A stretch of DNA of 64,000 bases from Thermocoleostomius sinensis A174 (GCF_026802175.1 NZ_CP113797.1:1093026-1157025); one strand, 5' to 3'. Positions 26,823 to 40,004 are shown, counted from the first letter of the stretch. Notes: generated by a model from the sequence alone, not told the origin. Made by a program: numbers and translations.

Positions 26823-27344
26823 ATGTCAGATTTATACGTCTCGTGGTCAGACTATTATCAAAAGATTGAGCACCTTGCTGCTAAAGTCCATCAGTCGCAG
26901 TGGGAATTTAATCAGATTGTTTGTTTAGCCAGAGGTGGCTTGCGCATTGGCGATATTTTGTCTCGCATCTTTGATCAACCCTTAGCTATTCTATCCACCT
27001 CTTCCTATCGCGGTTCCGGCGGCAAAACGGCTCGTGGCACGATCGTATTTTCTCGCGATTTAACAATGACAACCCCGCATTTAGGTAGCCATATTTTATT
27101 GGTTGATGATTTGGTCGATTCGGGAACCAGTCTGCAAAAAACGCTGATTTGGCTCGATCGAAACTATGGCTTCTATGTTGAAGAAATTCGATCGGCTGTG
27201 TTGTGGTACAAAGCTTGTTCAGTGATTGAGCCTAACTATTATGTAGACTATTTACCCGATAATCCGTGGATTCATCAACCGTTTGAACAGTACGAAAAAA
27301 TGAATCCGGCGGATCTGATTCAGCTATGTTCTCCAGCGTCCTAA
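26823..27344 (+). CDS. Phosphoribosyltransferase family protein
   Basis: The PRPP-binding loop HILLVDDLVDSGTSLQKTL (about residues 92-110) is characteristic of type I phosphoribosyltransferases, and FNQIVCLARGGLRIGDILSR provides the PPi loop. Overall it resembles xanthine/hypoxanthine phosphoribosyltransferases, which salvage purine bases with PRPP; the base preference cannot be read from the sequence. The 173-residue length fits. ATG 26823 (MSDLYVSWSDYYQKIEHLA) is preferred to TTG 26802, because related proteins start there. The gene converges with the kinase gene. Confidence 0.85.
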   Translation: MSDLYVSWSDYYQKIEHLAAKVHQSQWEFNQIVCLARGGLRIGDILSRIFDQPLAILSTSSYRGSGGKTARGTIVFSRDLTMTTPHLGSHILLVDDLVDSGTSLQKTLIWLDRNYGFYVEEIRSAVLWYKACSVIEPNYYVDYLPDNPWIHQPFEQYEKMNPADLIQLCSPAS

Positions 27345-27396
27345 CCCACTGGTACTCGCTCTCACGCCGAATGATGGACGGATGAAGGTTCACTGA

Positions 27397-29550
27397 TTAG
27401 GGATTCGATCGCAAAGAGATAATCACCACACTAGCAAGGATGACAGCCACACCTGGAGCAATCACAGGCATCCAAATATAACTAATAAACAACAGACCAC
27501 TAACACCAACACAAAGGCTGATGACAACGGCAGTTCCAATGCTGACGGCAATTGGGTGTCGCAGCCACAGTGCCATGCTGCTGCCAATCGCAGCCCAAGC
27601 GGCAATCCACAGCAGTTCTGCCCAATCTGGCACAAAGCGGAACAAGGGACGGGCATCGAGTACTGTTCGCAGCAGTTGGCTCACCATTTGCGCATGCAAC
27701 ATCACACCAGGCATATGATCGGCCGCTCGTCCAGCGCTGTAGGGCGTGGTAAACACGTCTTTGCTGCTGGCAGCAGTGGTGCCAATTAAGACAATCTTGT
27801 CCTCGATCAGAACCGGATCAAACTGACCTTTGAGGATATCTGTGAACGCAATAACAGGAGCCGGGCTGGTTGGCGCTTGATAGTCCAGCAGAATTTGATA
27901 TCCTCCCGCATCTACTTGGTGATAGCCGCCAGCGTGGGGGTCTAAGGGAAAAAAAACAGTTTCTCCCAGTTGCATTAAGTCGGGATAGGCGGCACTGTTG
28001 CGCGGAGTAATGCCCTGCTTGCCCAGGTAATTCAACGCTAGTTGCACCGCGAACGATGAAAACGAACCCGTTGCGGTCGTAGCAAACATAAGATTGCGAC
28101 GAATCACTCCATCCCCATCGACCACCACATCGCTAAAGCCAATGCGATCGATCGGCACACCGGGAGGAGCCGGAATTTCAACCCCATCCTGGCCCAGTTT
28201 AAAGATGGCCACAACATTGGAGGATTGAAGCTGTTGCAATAGCTCTGCGCGTCCTGGCTCTTGGGGCAATTCTCGCAGCAAATCTAGCCCGATCACGCTG
28301 GGTTGATACTGTGCTAAGGTTTCAATCACCCGTGCTACATCGCGATCAGACGGTGTTGGACGTTGCAATGTTTGCAAATCTTGCTCGGAGATCTCTACGA
28401 TCAGCAGGCGGGAGTCGAGTCCTGCGGCCGGACGCCATCGCACCAGTCGATCGTAAACCGCCAGTTCTGGTACTTCTAGCCAGCCGAGTTGTCGGCATCC
28501 TATCACCAATCCTGTAATGGCAAGCGAAACGAGGGCCAGATGACAAGCAGTTGGTATAAATCGCCTCGATCGGCGCTTTGGCACACCGTCCAAGCGCGTT
28601 TTTGGCTGCATCCGTAGAAAGGTAGCTTGCTTAGAAGGATTTACCTGGGTAAAAGGACGCTGAAACATCGATCGCAATCGCCGACGGTTTACTGGAATGT
28701 GGGTGCGATCGATCGTCGCAGTAGACAATTCTTGCAATGCCAAGAGCACGTCTTGCGTTGATTGAAACCGTTGGCTAAAGTGATAGCGCACCATCTGGTC
28801 TAGAATGGCAGCAAAACCAGGACTGAGGTTGGCATAATCTCGCCAAATCAGTTCCCCCGTATCGGGATCAACGGGTAGCTGAGTTGGATGTAGTCCTGTC
28901 ACGGCTTGAATCATCGTAACGCCCAAGCCATAGATATCGCTGCAAAAGCGTGGCTGTCCTGCCAACTGTTCGCTGGGGCTGTAGCCACGTGTGCCAATAC
29001 CAACAGTGAAGTTTGTCTGTCCAGAGGATTCCTGCAACTGGGCATTGAGTTGCGTTTGAATTTCTTTGACAGCCCCAAAATCGATTAACACAATTTGGTT
29101 ATCTGAGCGGCGACGAATCAAATTGCCTGGTTTAATATCCCGGTGAATTACCTGGTTGCTGTGCACAAATTCTAAAACAGTGAGCACATCTTGCAAGATG
29201 GCGATCGCCTGGATTTCGTTCAACTTGCCGCAGGTAGCAAATTCATAGCTGAGAGCAATCCCGTCAATGTACTCTTGGACTAAATAAAATTCGCCAGCGT
29301 CCTCAAAAAAATTCAAAAAGTCAGGGATTTGTGGATGCTGCCCTAGCCGTCGCAGCGTTGCTACTTCAGTATCAAACAACCGTCGTGCTGTTTCTAAAAA
29401 ACGTGGATCTTGGCTGGTTGGCTTAAACTGCTTAACGACGCACTGGACTCGGTCTGCATGATGCATATCTTCTGCTAGGTAGGTTTGCCCAAATCCACCT
29501 ACCCCCAAAACAGCTATCACTTGATATCGCGCTCCTAGCAGAGTTGGCAT
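27397..29550 (-). CDS. Serine/threonine protein kinase with CHASE2 sensor domain
   Basis: Residues about 8-275 are a Hanks-type kinase: GVGGFGQTYLAED (P-loop), VVKQFKP (catalytic Lys), VIHRDIKPGNLI (catalytic loop), LIDFGAVKEI (DFG) and GTRGYSPSEQ (activation end). A transmembrane helix (CHLALVSLAITGLVIGC, about 330-346) leads to an extracytoplasmic CHASE2 domain (LGWLEVPELAVYDRLVRWRP, IGLDLLRELPQEPGRAELLQ, KIVLIGTTAASSKDVFTTPY) and then three more helices near the C-terminus. CHASE2 senses an unknown extracellular signal. The architecture is common in filamentous cyanobacteria. The gene is divergent from aroE. Confidence 0.94.
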   Translation of the reverse strand: MPTLLGARYQVIAVLGVGGFGQTYLAEDMHHADRVQCVVKQFKPTSQDPRFLETARRLFDTEVATLRRLGQHPQIPDFLNFFEDAGEFYLVQEYIDGIALSYEFATCGKLNEIQAIAILQDVLTVLEFVHSNQVIHRDIKPGNLIRRRSDNQIVLIDFGAVKEIQTQLNAQLQESSGQTNFTVGIGTRGYSPSEQLAGQPRFCSDIYGLGVTMIQAVTGLHPTQLPVDPDTGELIWRDYANLSPGFAAILDQMVRYHFSQRFQSTQDVLLALQELSTATIDRTHIPVNRRRLRSMFQRPFTQVNPSKQATFLRMQPKTRLDGVPKRRSRRFIPTACHLALVSLAITGLVIGCRQLGWLEVPELAVYDRLVRWRPAAGLDSRLLIVEISEQDLQTLQRPTPSDRDVARVIETLAQYQPSVIGLDLLRELPQEPGRAELLQQLQSSNVVAIFKLGQDGVEIPAPPGVPIDRIGFSDVVVDGDGVIRRNLMFATTATGSFSSFAVQLALNYLGKQGITPRNSAAYPDLMQLGETVFFPLDPHAGGYHQVDAGGYQILLDYQAPTSPAPVIAFTDILKGQFDPVLIEDKIVLIGTTAASSKDVFTTPYSAGRAADHMPGVMLHAQMVSQLLRTVLDARPLFRFVPDWAELLWIAAWAAIGSSMALWLRHPIAVSIGTAVVISLCVGVSGLLFISYIWMPVIAPGVAVILASVVIISLRSNP

Positions 29551-29595
29551 AGTGCGTTAACGGTGTTTGTCTACTGATTCTGGCACATGCAGTGG

Positions 29596-29634
29596 TGGGA
29601 ATTGAGGATTAAGGGGTAGGGATTGGGGGATGAG
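29596..29634. repeat. Short heptamer-type repeat (STRR-like)
   Basis: GTGGGAATTGAGGATTAAGG then GGTAGGGATTGGGGGATGA lies in the divergent spacer of the kinase and aroE genes. Confidence 0.65.
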
Positions 29635-29707
29635 CCAGGATTACAATGAGTTCACGGTTTAGAGTTCACGGTTTACCTCACCACCTTTTACTTCAGGGTT
29701 CCTCAGA

Positions 29708-30577
29708 ATGATTACTGGTAAAACAAAACTTTTGGGGGTAATGGGCTATCCTATCGAGCATTCCTTGTCGCCAGTGATGCAAAATGCGGCGATCGCCGCA
29801 ATGGGACTAGATTATACCTATGTACCATTCGCCGTAACGCCTGATCAGTTGTCTGTGGCGCTCGAAGGGCTGTGGGCGATCGGGGTGCAGGGGTTCAATG
29901 TCACCATTCCTCACAAGCAAGCGATCCTGCCGCTGTTGCAGGAAATTTCCCCGGTTGCTCAGGCCATCGGAGCGGTCAACACAGTTTGGCGAACCGAACA
30001 GGGATGGTGTGGTACTAATACAGATGTCATAGGGTTTTTAGCACCGTTACAACCTCATCAACGCGACTGGCAATCAACCCCAGTGATCATTCTGGGCAAT
30101 GGTGGGGCGGCTCGGGCGGTGGCGGCGGGTTGCCTACAATTAGGCTGTCAGCAGGTGCAGATCGTGGGGCGCGACCTTCAAAAACTTCAAGCGTTTCTCC
30201 ACACTTGGCGATCGAGCAAAGACTCAGAAGCGAATCTCTATCCCTTAACCGTGCATTTGTGGGATGATTTACCAACGTTGCTTCCTACGGCTGGTTTGGT
30301 GGTTAACACCACTCCGATCGGCATGGCTCCCCATGTCCAAGCGTCTCCCCTAACAGAAGCCGAACTGCAATCTTTCTCACCCGATTCAATTGCTTATGAT
30401 CTGATTTACACACCGCGCCCTACTCAATTTCTTCAGATGGCCCAAGCTCAGGGAGCAACAGTCATTGACGGACTAGAAATGTTAGTTCAGCAAGGAGCCG
30501 CCGCCTTACATCACTGGCTACAACAGCCTATACCCGTAGAAGTAATGCGCCGATCGTTGTCAGACGTATTAGGTTGA
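29708..30577 (+). CDS. aroE: Shikimate dehydrogenase
   Basis: The enzyme reduces 3-dehydroshikimate to shikimate with NADPH in the aromatic amino-acid pathway. The N-terminal shikimate site GYPIEHSLSPVMQNAAIAAM and GFNVTIPHKQAILPLL (catalytic Lys), IGAVNTVW and GTNTDVIGF, and the NADP-binding GNGGAARAVAAGCLQLGC are all present. The C-terminus contains VNTTPIGMAP, DLIYTPRPTQFL and DGLEMLVQQGAAALHHW. The 289-residue length is normal, and no other aromatic pathway gene is in the window. AGGG precedes the ATG. Confidence 0.97.
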   Translation: MITGKTKLLGVMGYPIEHSLSPVMQNAAIAAMGLDYTYVPFAVTPDQLSVALEGLWAIGVQGFNVTIPHKQAILPLLQEISPVAQAIGAVNTVWRTEQGWCGTNTDVIGFLAPLQPHQRDWQSTPVIILGNGGAARAVAAGCLQLGCQQVQIVGRDLQKLQAFLHTWRSSKDSEANLYPLTVHLWDDLPTLLPTAGLVVNTTPIGMAPHVQASPLTEAELQSFSPDSIAYDLIYTPRPTQFLQMAQAQGATVIDGLEMLVQQGAAALHHWLQQPIPVEVMRRSLSDVLG

Positions 30578-30639
30578 GCTTGCTGAAATTCACCGAAATC
30601 CAATGAACTGATATCGCTTTAACTGATTTAAGCGACACT

Positions 30640-30656
30640 TCCCCTTGATCAGGGGA
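30640..30656. repeat. Small palindrome between convergent genes
   Basis: TCCCCT-TGATC-AGGGGA is a six-base stem with a five-base loop in the 170-base gap between the ends of aroE and the GUN4 gene. Related CCCCTT...AGAGG sequence occurs near 48077. It could act as a weak bidirectional terminator. Confidence 0.45.
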
Positions 30657-30749
30657 GGTTGAGAGGGATCTCATCTGTCGCATTCACAATTGAAATTGAA
30701 CGAAGAGTCAGTACGAGAGTCATTTAGCCCAATTCAACTCAAACTCGGC

Positions 30750-31886
30750 TCAGCGCAACTTGTCACAGTCCTGAAGCTTTTTCATCATAGCTACAATCAG
30801 GTCTGCATCCACACGGCAGCCACCTCGCCCCGTCCCCAATCCGCCAAACTGTAGCGTTCGCCACCAGGGAATTCTCCAATACCACAAGGCTGGTAGATGC
30901 CCTCTCGGAGCCTCTGGTGTAAAGATCAATTGACTATAGTACTTATGAAAATGGGCACCCCGCTGCCACCACCCGATCGCCTTGCTAAATTCCAAGGCTT
31001 TTGTATAGGTGGCTTGAACCGAATTAATGAAATCGGGTTCAGTCGTAGGAATCTGAGTATAAATTTCGTGTTGGCTATAGAAGCCAAAGTGTCCGTTGCT
31101 GAACTGATGCCACAGTTGACCAATACGATTGAGATCTTTACAGGGCAATTCTTCAATCGCATTCACATCTAACCATCCTTCTTCTCGGCGATCGGCTAGG
31201 GACAGCAGGAGATCAAACGTTGCTCGATCGGCCTCTCGCCAAGCACGGTTAGCTAGATGCTGGTGCAACTTGGTGTAGGCTTCCGGTAACTGAGCCGTGA
31301 CCGACAACGAGGAAGGGGATTGTGGTGATTGAAGTTCTGTAGGCGGTAGGCTATGAGTTGTAGGAGAGGGAGGTTGGGTCATGGCAGACTCGTCGTAGGC
31401 ACGAGAGTTCGCGGCGAATTGAGTACTTTTTATACTTTTTAAACGATCGGCTAGCACCTGTTGCTCTGCTTGGGCTACATCTTGCCCATCAAGGCGCAAC
31501 TCTCGCTGTAATTGCCACAGCCGATCCTGGGTGGCTTCGTCTGCTAATTTATTAGCATCGAGAGCTTGAGCAAACACGTTACGATAGCGTTCTAATTTAA
31601 CGGCATAGTTAGGATCGGGCAGGCTGGCAGCTTGTGGAGCGAATTGTTCCTCCGTTTGGGGATCACGGCTAGCTGGTCTCAGTCCATCTGCTGAACCTAA
31701 CGTTTGTCCTAAAAATTTTTGGTATGCATTTAATACCCGGTGCTCAATCGCCTCAGCCGCTTGAGAAGAAACGCCTAAACGCTCGCGATGCCACTCCAGA
31801 TGCGATCGTTCGCCTTCAATGTCTCCTCGATTATTTTTAACGAGCCGCTTGACGATATCCAGATACTGGCGTTCTGCTTCCGTCAT
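30750..31886 (-). CDS. GUN4-domain protein with helical N-terminal region
   Basis: The C-terminal part (about residues 205-365) is a GUN4 domain: YTKLHQHLANRAWREADRAT, GWLDVNAIEELPCKDLNRIG, QLWHQFSNGHFGFYSQHEIY, GWWQRGAHFHKYYSQLIF. GUN4 proteins bind protoporphyrin IX or Mg-protoporphyrin and stimulate magnesium chelatase. The N-terminal 130 residues are charged helices (RLVKNNRGDIEGERSHLEWH) resembling helical repeats of unknown function, not the short N-terminal bundle of stand-alone Gun4. Such long GUN4 proteins in cyanobacteria are usually not the chelatase cofactor itself. A Pro/Ser/Thr-rich linker joins the parts. It is followed 70 bases downstream-coordinate by an ABC ATPase on the same strand, which may or may not be in one operon. 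Confidence 0.88.
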   Translation of the reverse strand: MTEAERQYLDIVKRLVKNNRGDIEGERSHLEWHRERLGVSSQAAEAIEHRVLNAYQKFLGQTLGSADGLRPASRDPQTEEQFAPQAASLPDPNYAVKLERYRNVFAQALDANKLADEATQDRLWQLQRELRLDGQDVAQAEQQVLADRLKSIKSTQFAANSRAYDESAMTQPPSPTTHSLPPTELQSPQSPSSLSVTAQLPEAYTKLHQHLANRAWREADRATFDLLLSLADRREEGWLDVNAIEELPCKDLNRIGQLWHQFSNGHFGFYSQHEIYTQIPTTEPDFINSVQATYTKALEFSKAIGWWQRGAHFHKYYSQLIFTPEAPRGHLPALWYWRIPWWRTLQFGGLGTGRGGCRVDADLIVAMMKKLQDCDKLR

Positions 31887-31928
31887 TGATTGGCCGCCTC
31901 CAGCCCTACCATCTTGATCAGTTATACG

Positions 31929-32669
31929 CTATTCCCACCCTTCTGCTGCATGGGTTTCTGCATCAATTAATTGTTGCTTAATCTCTAACCAATCAGTTTG
32001 ACGCAGAATTTTGTCTTGAACTAGCTTGCCCTCCTCAAGCTGTAGCACTCGATCGCAAAACTGTTCAGCTACGTCTAGCTGGTGATTCACCATCACAATC
32101 GTTATTCGGTGATTCTCGGCCAAATCCGTCAAGAGATTGATTAAGTAACGACTGCGTCCGGCATCCAATGCTGAAGTGGGTTCATCCAGTAGCAAAATCT
32201 TTGGTTGCATGATCAGTGCTCGAGCAATTGCCACCCATTGTCGTTGCCCAACAGATAATTGCAATTCTGTCCGTCCTAACCAATCTTCGGGCAGGTGCAA
32301 TCGTTCCGTCCAAATGGCAACCTGCTGTTGAATCATTGAGCGTGAGATTCGTTTCAACGTTAATGGATATTCTAACGCTTGCCGTACAGTCATCCCCAAC
32401 AGTTTTGACTCCTGCGGCACCATTACAATCTGCTGACGTAGCTGAGTAGGTGGAATCTGACGAATCTCGCGTCCTTCAAAGAAAATTTGCCCCTGTGTTG
32501 GGTCACCCAATCGGTTTAAAAGACGTAACAGCGAGGTTTTGCCTGCTCCAGAAGGACCGACAATCGCTACTCGATCGCCTGCTTTCACTTCAAATGAAAC
32601 ATCTTGCAGCAAAGGGTGTGAACCAACTGAAGCTGTCAAGCTAACGTGCTCTAGAAGAAGTTGCGACAT
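31929..32669 (-). CDS. ABC transporter ATP-binding protein
   Basis: This 246-residue ATPase carries Walker A GPSGAGKTSLLRLLNRL, Q-loop VMVPQESKLLGMTV, Walker B ILLLDEPTSALDA and the H-loop VMVNHQLDVAEQFCDRV. The signature reads LSVGQRQW instead of LSGGQ, a mild deviation also seen in some active ATPases. It resembles the YbbL/FetA group, which partners a YbbM-type membrane protein in iron or metal homeostasis; no permease is adjacent, so the substrate is open. The start is ATG 32669; an in-frame GTG lies two codons upstream. It sits between the GUN4 gene and a membrane protein gene, all on the minus strand. Confidence 0.9.
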   Translation of the reverse strand: MSQLLLEHVSLTASVGSHPLLQDVSFEVKAGDRVAIVGPSGAGKTSLLRLLNRLGDPTQGQIFFEGREIRQIPPTQLRQQIVMVPQESKLLGMTVRQALEYPLTLKRISRSMIQQQVAIWTERLHLPEDWLGRTELQLSVGQRQWVAIARALIMQPKILLLDEPTSALDAGRSRYLINLLTDLAENHRITIVMVNHQLDVAEQFCDRVLQLEEGKLVQDKILRQTDWLEIKQQLIDAETHAAEGWE

Positions 32670-32738
32670 GTGCACAGAAAGGCTAAAGAATCAAGGCTCA
32701 GGTACATTTGCGATGTCATCGTATAATTCTTTCACCCT

Positions 32739-33278
32739 TCACCCTTGAGCAATGGCTGTCAAGATCGTCCAGACATCGATCGCCAATAACAGCAGCGTAA
32801 ACACAAGTAAAATGAAGTACATCCACGGTTGAGACAATGGCTTCACATCTGTCGTATCGATCCCAGTCTCAGCTTGGATTCGTCGCACTAGTTCCGCAAA
32901 ACCTGCCACGCGCATCGGCAACAGATAGGCTTCACCCGACTCACTGAGAAAATAGTAAATAATGCCACCCTGTCCAGTCGATCGGGGCTTCAATGCTTGA
33001 ATATCGGTCCAGGATAAAACCCAACCTTTACGAAACACCTTGGGAACCCAACCAGGATAGGTCACTTGAATTCCGCGATCATCCACAATAACCCGTTCAC
33101 AAAGTGCCGCATAAAGCAGGAGAAACCCAACTGCAACTCCTGCCCAAAGTAATGCAGGAGACACAGAAGCTTCCGTCGCTGCCGCTAGCCACGGCAATGG
33201 TAAAGTTAAAGCTAAATAAAGCAATAACAACGTTGCGCGAACGATCGGTGAAAGGCGAAATGTGCGTGTATTGGACAT
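32739..33278 (-). CDS. Membrane protein with PH-like domain, cyanobacterial
   Basis: The 179-residue product has two N-terminal transmembrane helices (LLLLYLALTLPLPWLAAATE, LLWAGVAVGFLLLYAALCER), a central beta-rich region (RVIVDDRGIQVTYPGWVPKV, GWVLSWTDIQALKPRST) with the pattern of a small PH-like (bPH) domain, and a C-terminal helix (WMYFILLVFTLLLLAIDVWT). No enzymatic motif is visible. ATG 33278 is chosen rather than GTG 33326, because the extension has no similarity to the hydrophobic start. Its promoter region ends close to the rRNA operon terminator. Function unknown. Confidence 0.72.
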   Translation of the reverse strand: MSNTRTFRLSPIVRATLLLLYLALTLPLPWLAAATEASVSPALLWAGVAVGFLLLYAALCERVIVDDRGIQVTYPGWVPKVFRKGWVLSWTDIQALKPRSTGQGGIIYYFLSESGEAYLLPMRVAGFAELVRRIQAETGIDTTDVKPLSQPWMYFILLVFTLLLLAIDVWTILTAIAQG

Positions 33279-33439
33279 GGTCTCACTTAAATCTGGTCTC
33301 TTGGCGGAGGACAATACAGTAGACACAACACTCTTCAGTTAAAAATTTCTCCTCTAATCTAAACTAATCTCTGCGTTCCGACAGACCATTTAGACAATCT
33401 CTAAACAATAGATTTTGACAAAACACCCCAACTCCTCCT

Positions 33440-33485
33440 TTTAAAACCAAAGCAGCCGAGGTTTGCTGTGTAGCAGACCTCGGCT
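33440..33485 (-). terminator. rRNA operon terminator
   Basis: On the minus strand AGCCGAGGT and ACCTCGGCT arms close a hairpin at 33454-33485 with the inner TGCTA/AGCA arms, followed by TTGGTTTTAAAA. It sits a few bases after the end of 5S rRNA. Confidence 0.9.
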
Positions 33486-33494
33486 GTGAATAAG

Positions 33495-33613
33495 AACCTG
33501 GCATCGAGCTATTTTGGCAGGACGCAGCCGTCCAACTATCTTCGCCGCAGGTGCGTTTCACTCCTCAGTTCGGGATGGATGAGGGTGGGTCCACACCGCC
33601 ATAGACACCAGGA
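33495..33613 (-). rRNA. rrf: 5S ribosomal RNA
   Basis: The minus strand reads TCCTGGTGTCTATGGCGGTG at its 5' end and CTCGATGCCAGGTT at its 3' end, which pair as the 5S terminal helix; the internal CCCATCCCGAACT-type loop appears as CATCCATCCCGAACTGAGG. The length of about 119 bases fits. It is the last gene of the rRNA operon. Confidence 0.97.
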
Positions 33614-33693
33614 ATGGGCGTTGTGCTCAATCACAACCCAGAAGGCTGCATAGCAAGGCAGATAGCATGACCACAGTAACCTATCGACGTTAA

Positions 33694-36572
<2,879 letters not shown>

Positions 36573-36611
36573 ATGTCAACATTGGTATCTGTTGTTGCTA
36601 CCTGACTATTT

Positions 36612-36654
36612 CTTGCTATGCAGTTTTCTAGGTCCTGGCTGGATAGCATCCAGC
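36612..36654 (-). promoter_or_regulatory. Box B hairpin and box A antitermination signals in the ITS
   Basis: Box B is the stem GCTGGAT/ATCCAGC with a three-base loop (36638-36654). Box A follows on the minus strand as GGACCTAGAAAACTGCATAG. Both are standard elements of the cyanobacterial tRNA-Ala to 23S spacer and of rRNA antitermination. Confidence 0.75.
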
Positions 36655-36750
36655 AGTCTCTCTTGCGCGCTTCCCTCAAGCCTCAAGACCAGGTGCTGAA
36701 TGTCTCCTAATAACTACTCAATAACTACTCACCTTGGGCGGTAATCCCAG

Positions 36751-36823
36751 TGGAGGTTAGCGGACTCGAACCGCTGACATCCTGCTTGCAAAGCAGGCGC
36801 TCTACCAACTGAGCTAAACCCCC
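36751..36823 (-). tRNA. trnA-UGC: tRNA-Ala (anticodon TGC)
   Basis: The 73-base minus-strand sequence starts GGGGGTTTAGCTCAGTTGG, carries the anticodon stem-loop CCTGCTTTGCAAGCAGG with TGC, and ends AGTCCGCTAACCTCCA, folding into a normal cloverleaf. It lies in the 16S-23S spacer; no CCA is encoded. Confidence 0.97.
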
Positions 36824-36911
36824 ATGTCGAAGATTGAATCCGGAAGATTCAAAACCAAAGAAAATCAGGCTCTCTTCTGTTTCCCTTCTTCCCTCTTCCC
36901 TCTTGCCAAGG

Positions 36912-36985
<74 letters not shown>

Positions 36986-37032
36986 ATGAACCGAACCAGC
37001 TAGTTTGAAAGCCTCTGCACCACTGCCTGACC

Positions 37033-37096
37033 GACCTTGGGATGACCAACTCTTACCTTAATCGCACGTCGCTTTCAGGCGTAGAGTCGGGAGGTC
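37033..37096 (-). other. D1-D1' helix of the 16S-23S spacer
   Basis: The minus strand opens with GACCTCCCGACTCTACGCC shortly after 16S and closes with CATCCCAAGGTC 64 bases later; the GACCT and AGGTC ends are the conserved basal clamp of the D1-D1' helix used in cyanobacterial taxonomy. Confidence 0.8.
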
Positions 37097-37103
37097 TCCC
37101 TAT

Positions 37104-38596
<1,493 letters not shown>

Positions 38597-38841
38597 GTTG
38601 TCTTGAGTTTGTTGGCTTCTTCATCCACTACCGCTGAATTATCTGAACTGGCTATTCACCCAGTCCCTTCAACAGTAGCTCCTTTTCAATCCCTCTTCGA
38701 AACTCCCTCCGAAGAGTCATTTACTTTTACAGGCTCTTGATGCTATTCTGGCTTTCAAACTATTTATTTATCTAGGTTCGGCGCGCCTTGAAGGCATTCG
38801 CTCCGCTCTCGCTTCGCTTCGCCCCTCTCGACCGCTTTACC

Positions 38842-38871
38842 AAGATAGCTAACTCTGCTCAGATTTGTCAA
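38842..38871 (-). promoter_or_regulatory. Sigma70-type promoter of the rRNA operon
   Basis: On the minus strand a perfect -35 TTGACA (complement of 38866-38871) is followed after 18 bases by TATCTT (complement of 38842-38847). It lies about 245 bases before the 16S 5' end, leaving a normal-length leader. Confidence 0.7.
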
Positions 38872-39373
38872 CGGTTTTATCAAGTTTTTCCGAAATTCGC
38901 TTCAATCCTTGAATTAGTCTGGTCTTACGACATTAAGTTTCGATCGCTTACAAGCGTCAAGCGAAGCATATTCTGAGAAGCATGAAACACTATTGGGGTG
39001 CCCAGTTACCGACTCCTCCCAACCTTCCATTATTAGTGAGAGGAACTGCGGACGGTGGGGTTAATTCTATGCAACATGACCAAGGATTGGTATTAGCAGG
39101 AGGAAATAGAAAATGTGGGTGAAGTGCAACGTTATAAACAACGTTATAAACAACGTTGTATTTGTGCAGAGTTGAACCGTGAAAGTAGAACAGTGCGCTA
39201 CTCGTCTTGGCTAAAGCTTAGATGTAGATTGATGAATGTGCTCCCCAGTATCAGCATTCCTGTGCTAGGGTCATGAAGAATTAGTTTTGTGCGGCAGTTG
39301 ACTTTTCAGGCAATTTTCCGGAGCTAGTTCCTTTATTGTTTTACTATTGTCTTTGACTCTCACAATTTCTTCC
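38872..39373. other. Gene-free spacer between the rRNA operon and the Rbp gene
   Basis: These 500 bases hold no plausible frame. They contain the AACGTTATAAAC tandem repeats at 39128 and the upstream region of the RRM-protein gene. Confidence 0.5.
39128..39157. repeat. 12-bp tandem repeat with palindromic AACGTT cores
   Basis: AACGTTATAAAC occurs twice in direct succession and is followed by a third AACGTT, so three palindromic AACGTT cores are spaced exactly 12 bases apart. It lies about 220 bases before the Rbp gene and might be an operator array. Confidence 0.8.
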
Positions 39374-39673
39374 ATGTCAATTTACGTCGGCAATTTATCC
39401 TTTCAGGTTACTGAAGAGGATATCACTGAGGTTTTTACAGAGTACGGAACTGTCAAGCGGGTTCAAATTCCGACCGATCGCGAAACGGGCCGTGTCAGGG
39501 GGTTTGCTTTTGTTGAAATGTCGAGCGATGCTGAAGAGGCTGCGGCTATAGAGGCGCTCGACGGTGCAGAATGGATGGGGCGGGATTTGAAAGTGAATAA
39601 AGCTAAGCCTCGTGAAGAACGACGACCAGCAGGTGGTGGTTGGGGTAACGGCAATCGTTCTCGCCGCTACTAA
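39374..39673 (+). CDS. rbp: RRM-type RNA-binding protein (cyanobacterial Rbp)
   Basis: The 99-residue protein is a single RNA-recognition motif with RNP2 SIYVGNLSF at the start and RNP1 RGFAFVEM near residue 46, then [20 protein letters not shown] and a short Gly/Arg tail ([13 protein letters not shown]). Cyanobacterial Rbp proteins bind U-rich and G-rich RNA and are often cold-induced; the Gly-rich tail marks the long type. ATG 39374 is chosen because the RRM begins there; the frame goes back to TTG 39347. A strong terminator follows. No other gene belongs to the transcript. Confidence 0.95.
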   Translation: MSIYVGNLSFQVTEEDITEVFTEYGTVKRVQIPTDRETGRVRGFAFVEMSSDAEEAAAIEALDGAEWMGRDLKVNKAKPREERRPAGGGWGNGNRSRRY

Positions 39674-39735
39674 CTCAGTTCTAAGCCAGTGTAGAGACTG
39701 AATGTATTTGAACAATTATCACCAATAGTCAAGAG

Positions 39736-39776
39736 TTAAAGAGGGTCAACCAACGTTCACCCTCTTTAACTTTTTT
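39736..39776 (+). terminator. Intrinsic terminator of the Rbp gene
   Basis: A perfect 11-bp stem TTAAAGAGGGT/ACCCTCTTTAA (39736-39746, 39759-39769) with a 12-base loop is followed by C and six T. It may also terminate the convergent 65-residue frame. Confidence 0.92.
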
Positions 39777-39806
39777 ATTAGCATTATTGAATCCAAGTGA
39801 ATAATT

Positions 39807-40004
39807 CTACTCAATCGATTCTTCATCATCTAGCTCTAGCTCTGGATATCGTTCTAGGATTTTAGTAATCAATAAGTAGAGTTCCTCAATGATAGTGAAG
39901 CCACCATCAGCGCCTACCTCTAGAGAAAGCTGATCGATCGCGCTGAGGGCTTCTCTAAGACAACTGCTTGCTTCAGGAGTCAATGCTTCAAAGTCAGTAT
40001 TCAT
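39807..40004 (-). CDS. Small acidic protein, unknown function
   Basis: The 65-residue product (ASSCLREALSAIDQLSLEVG, FTIIEELYLLITKILERYPE, LELDDEESIE) is rich in Glu and Leu and looks all-helical. AGAGGA lies about seven bases before the ATG, which supports it as a real gene. I do not recognise a family. It converges with the Rbp gene and follows the PAS-domain gene on the opposite side by about 150 bases. Confidence 0.55.
   Translation of the reverse strand: MNTDFEALTPEASSCLREALSAIDQLSLEVGADGGFTIIEELYLLITKILERYPELELDDEESIE

Noticed and set aside
31929-32669. ABC ATPase might be inactive because of LSVGQ instead of LSGGQ
   Set aside because: All other motifs are intact and this substitution occurs in active ATPases, so it is noted only as a mild deviation.
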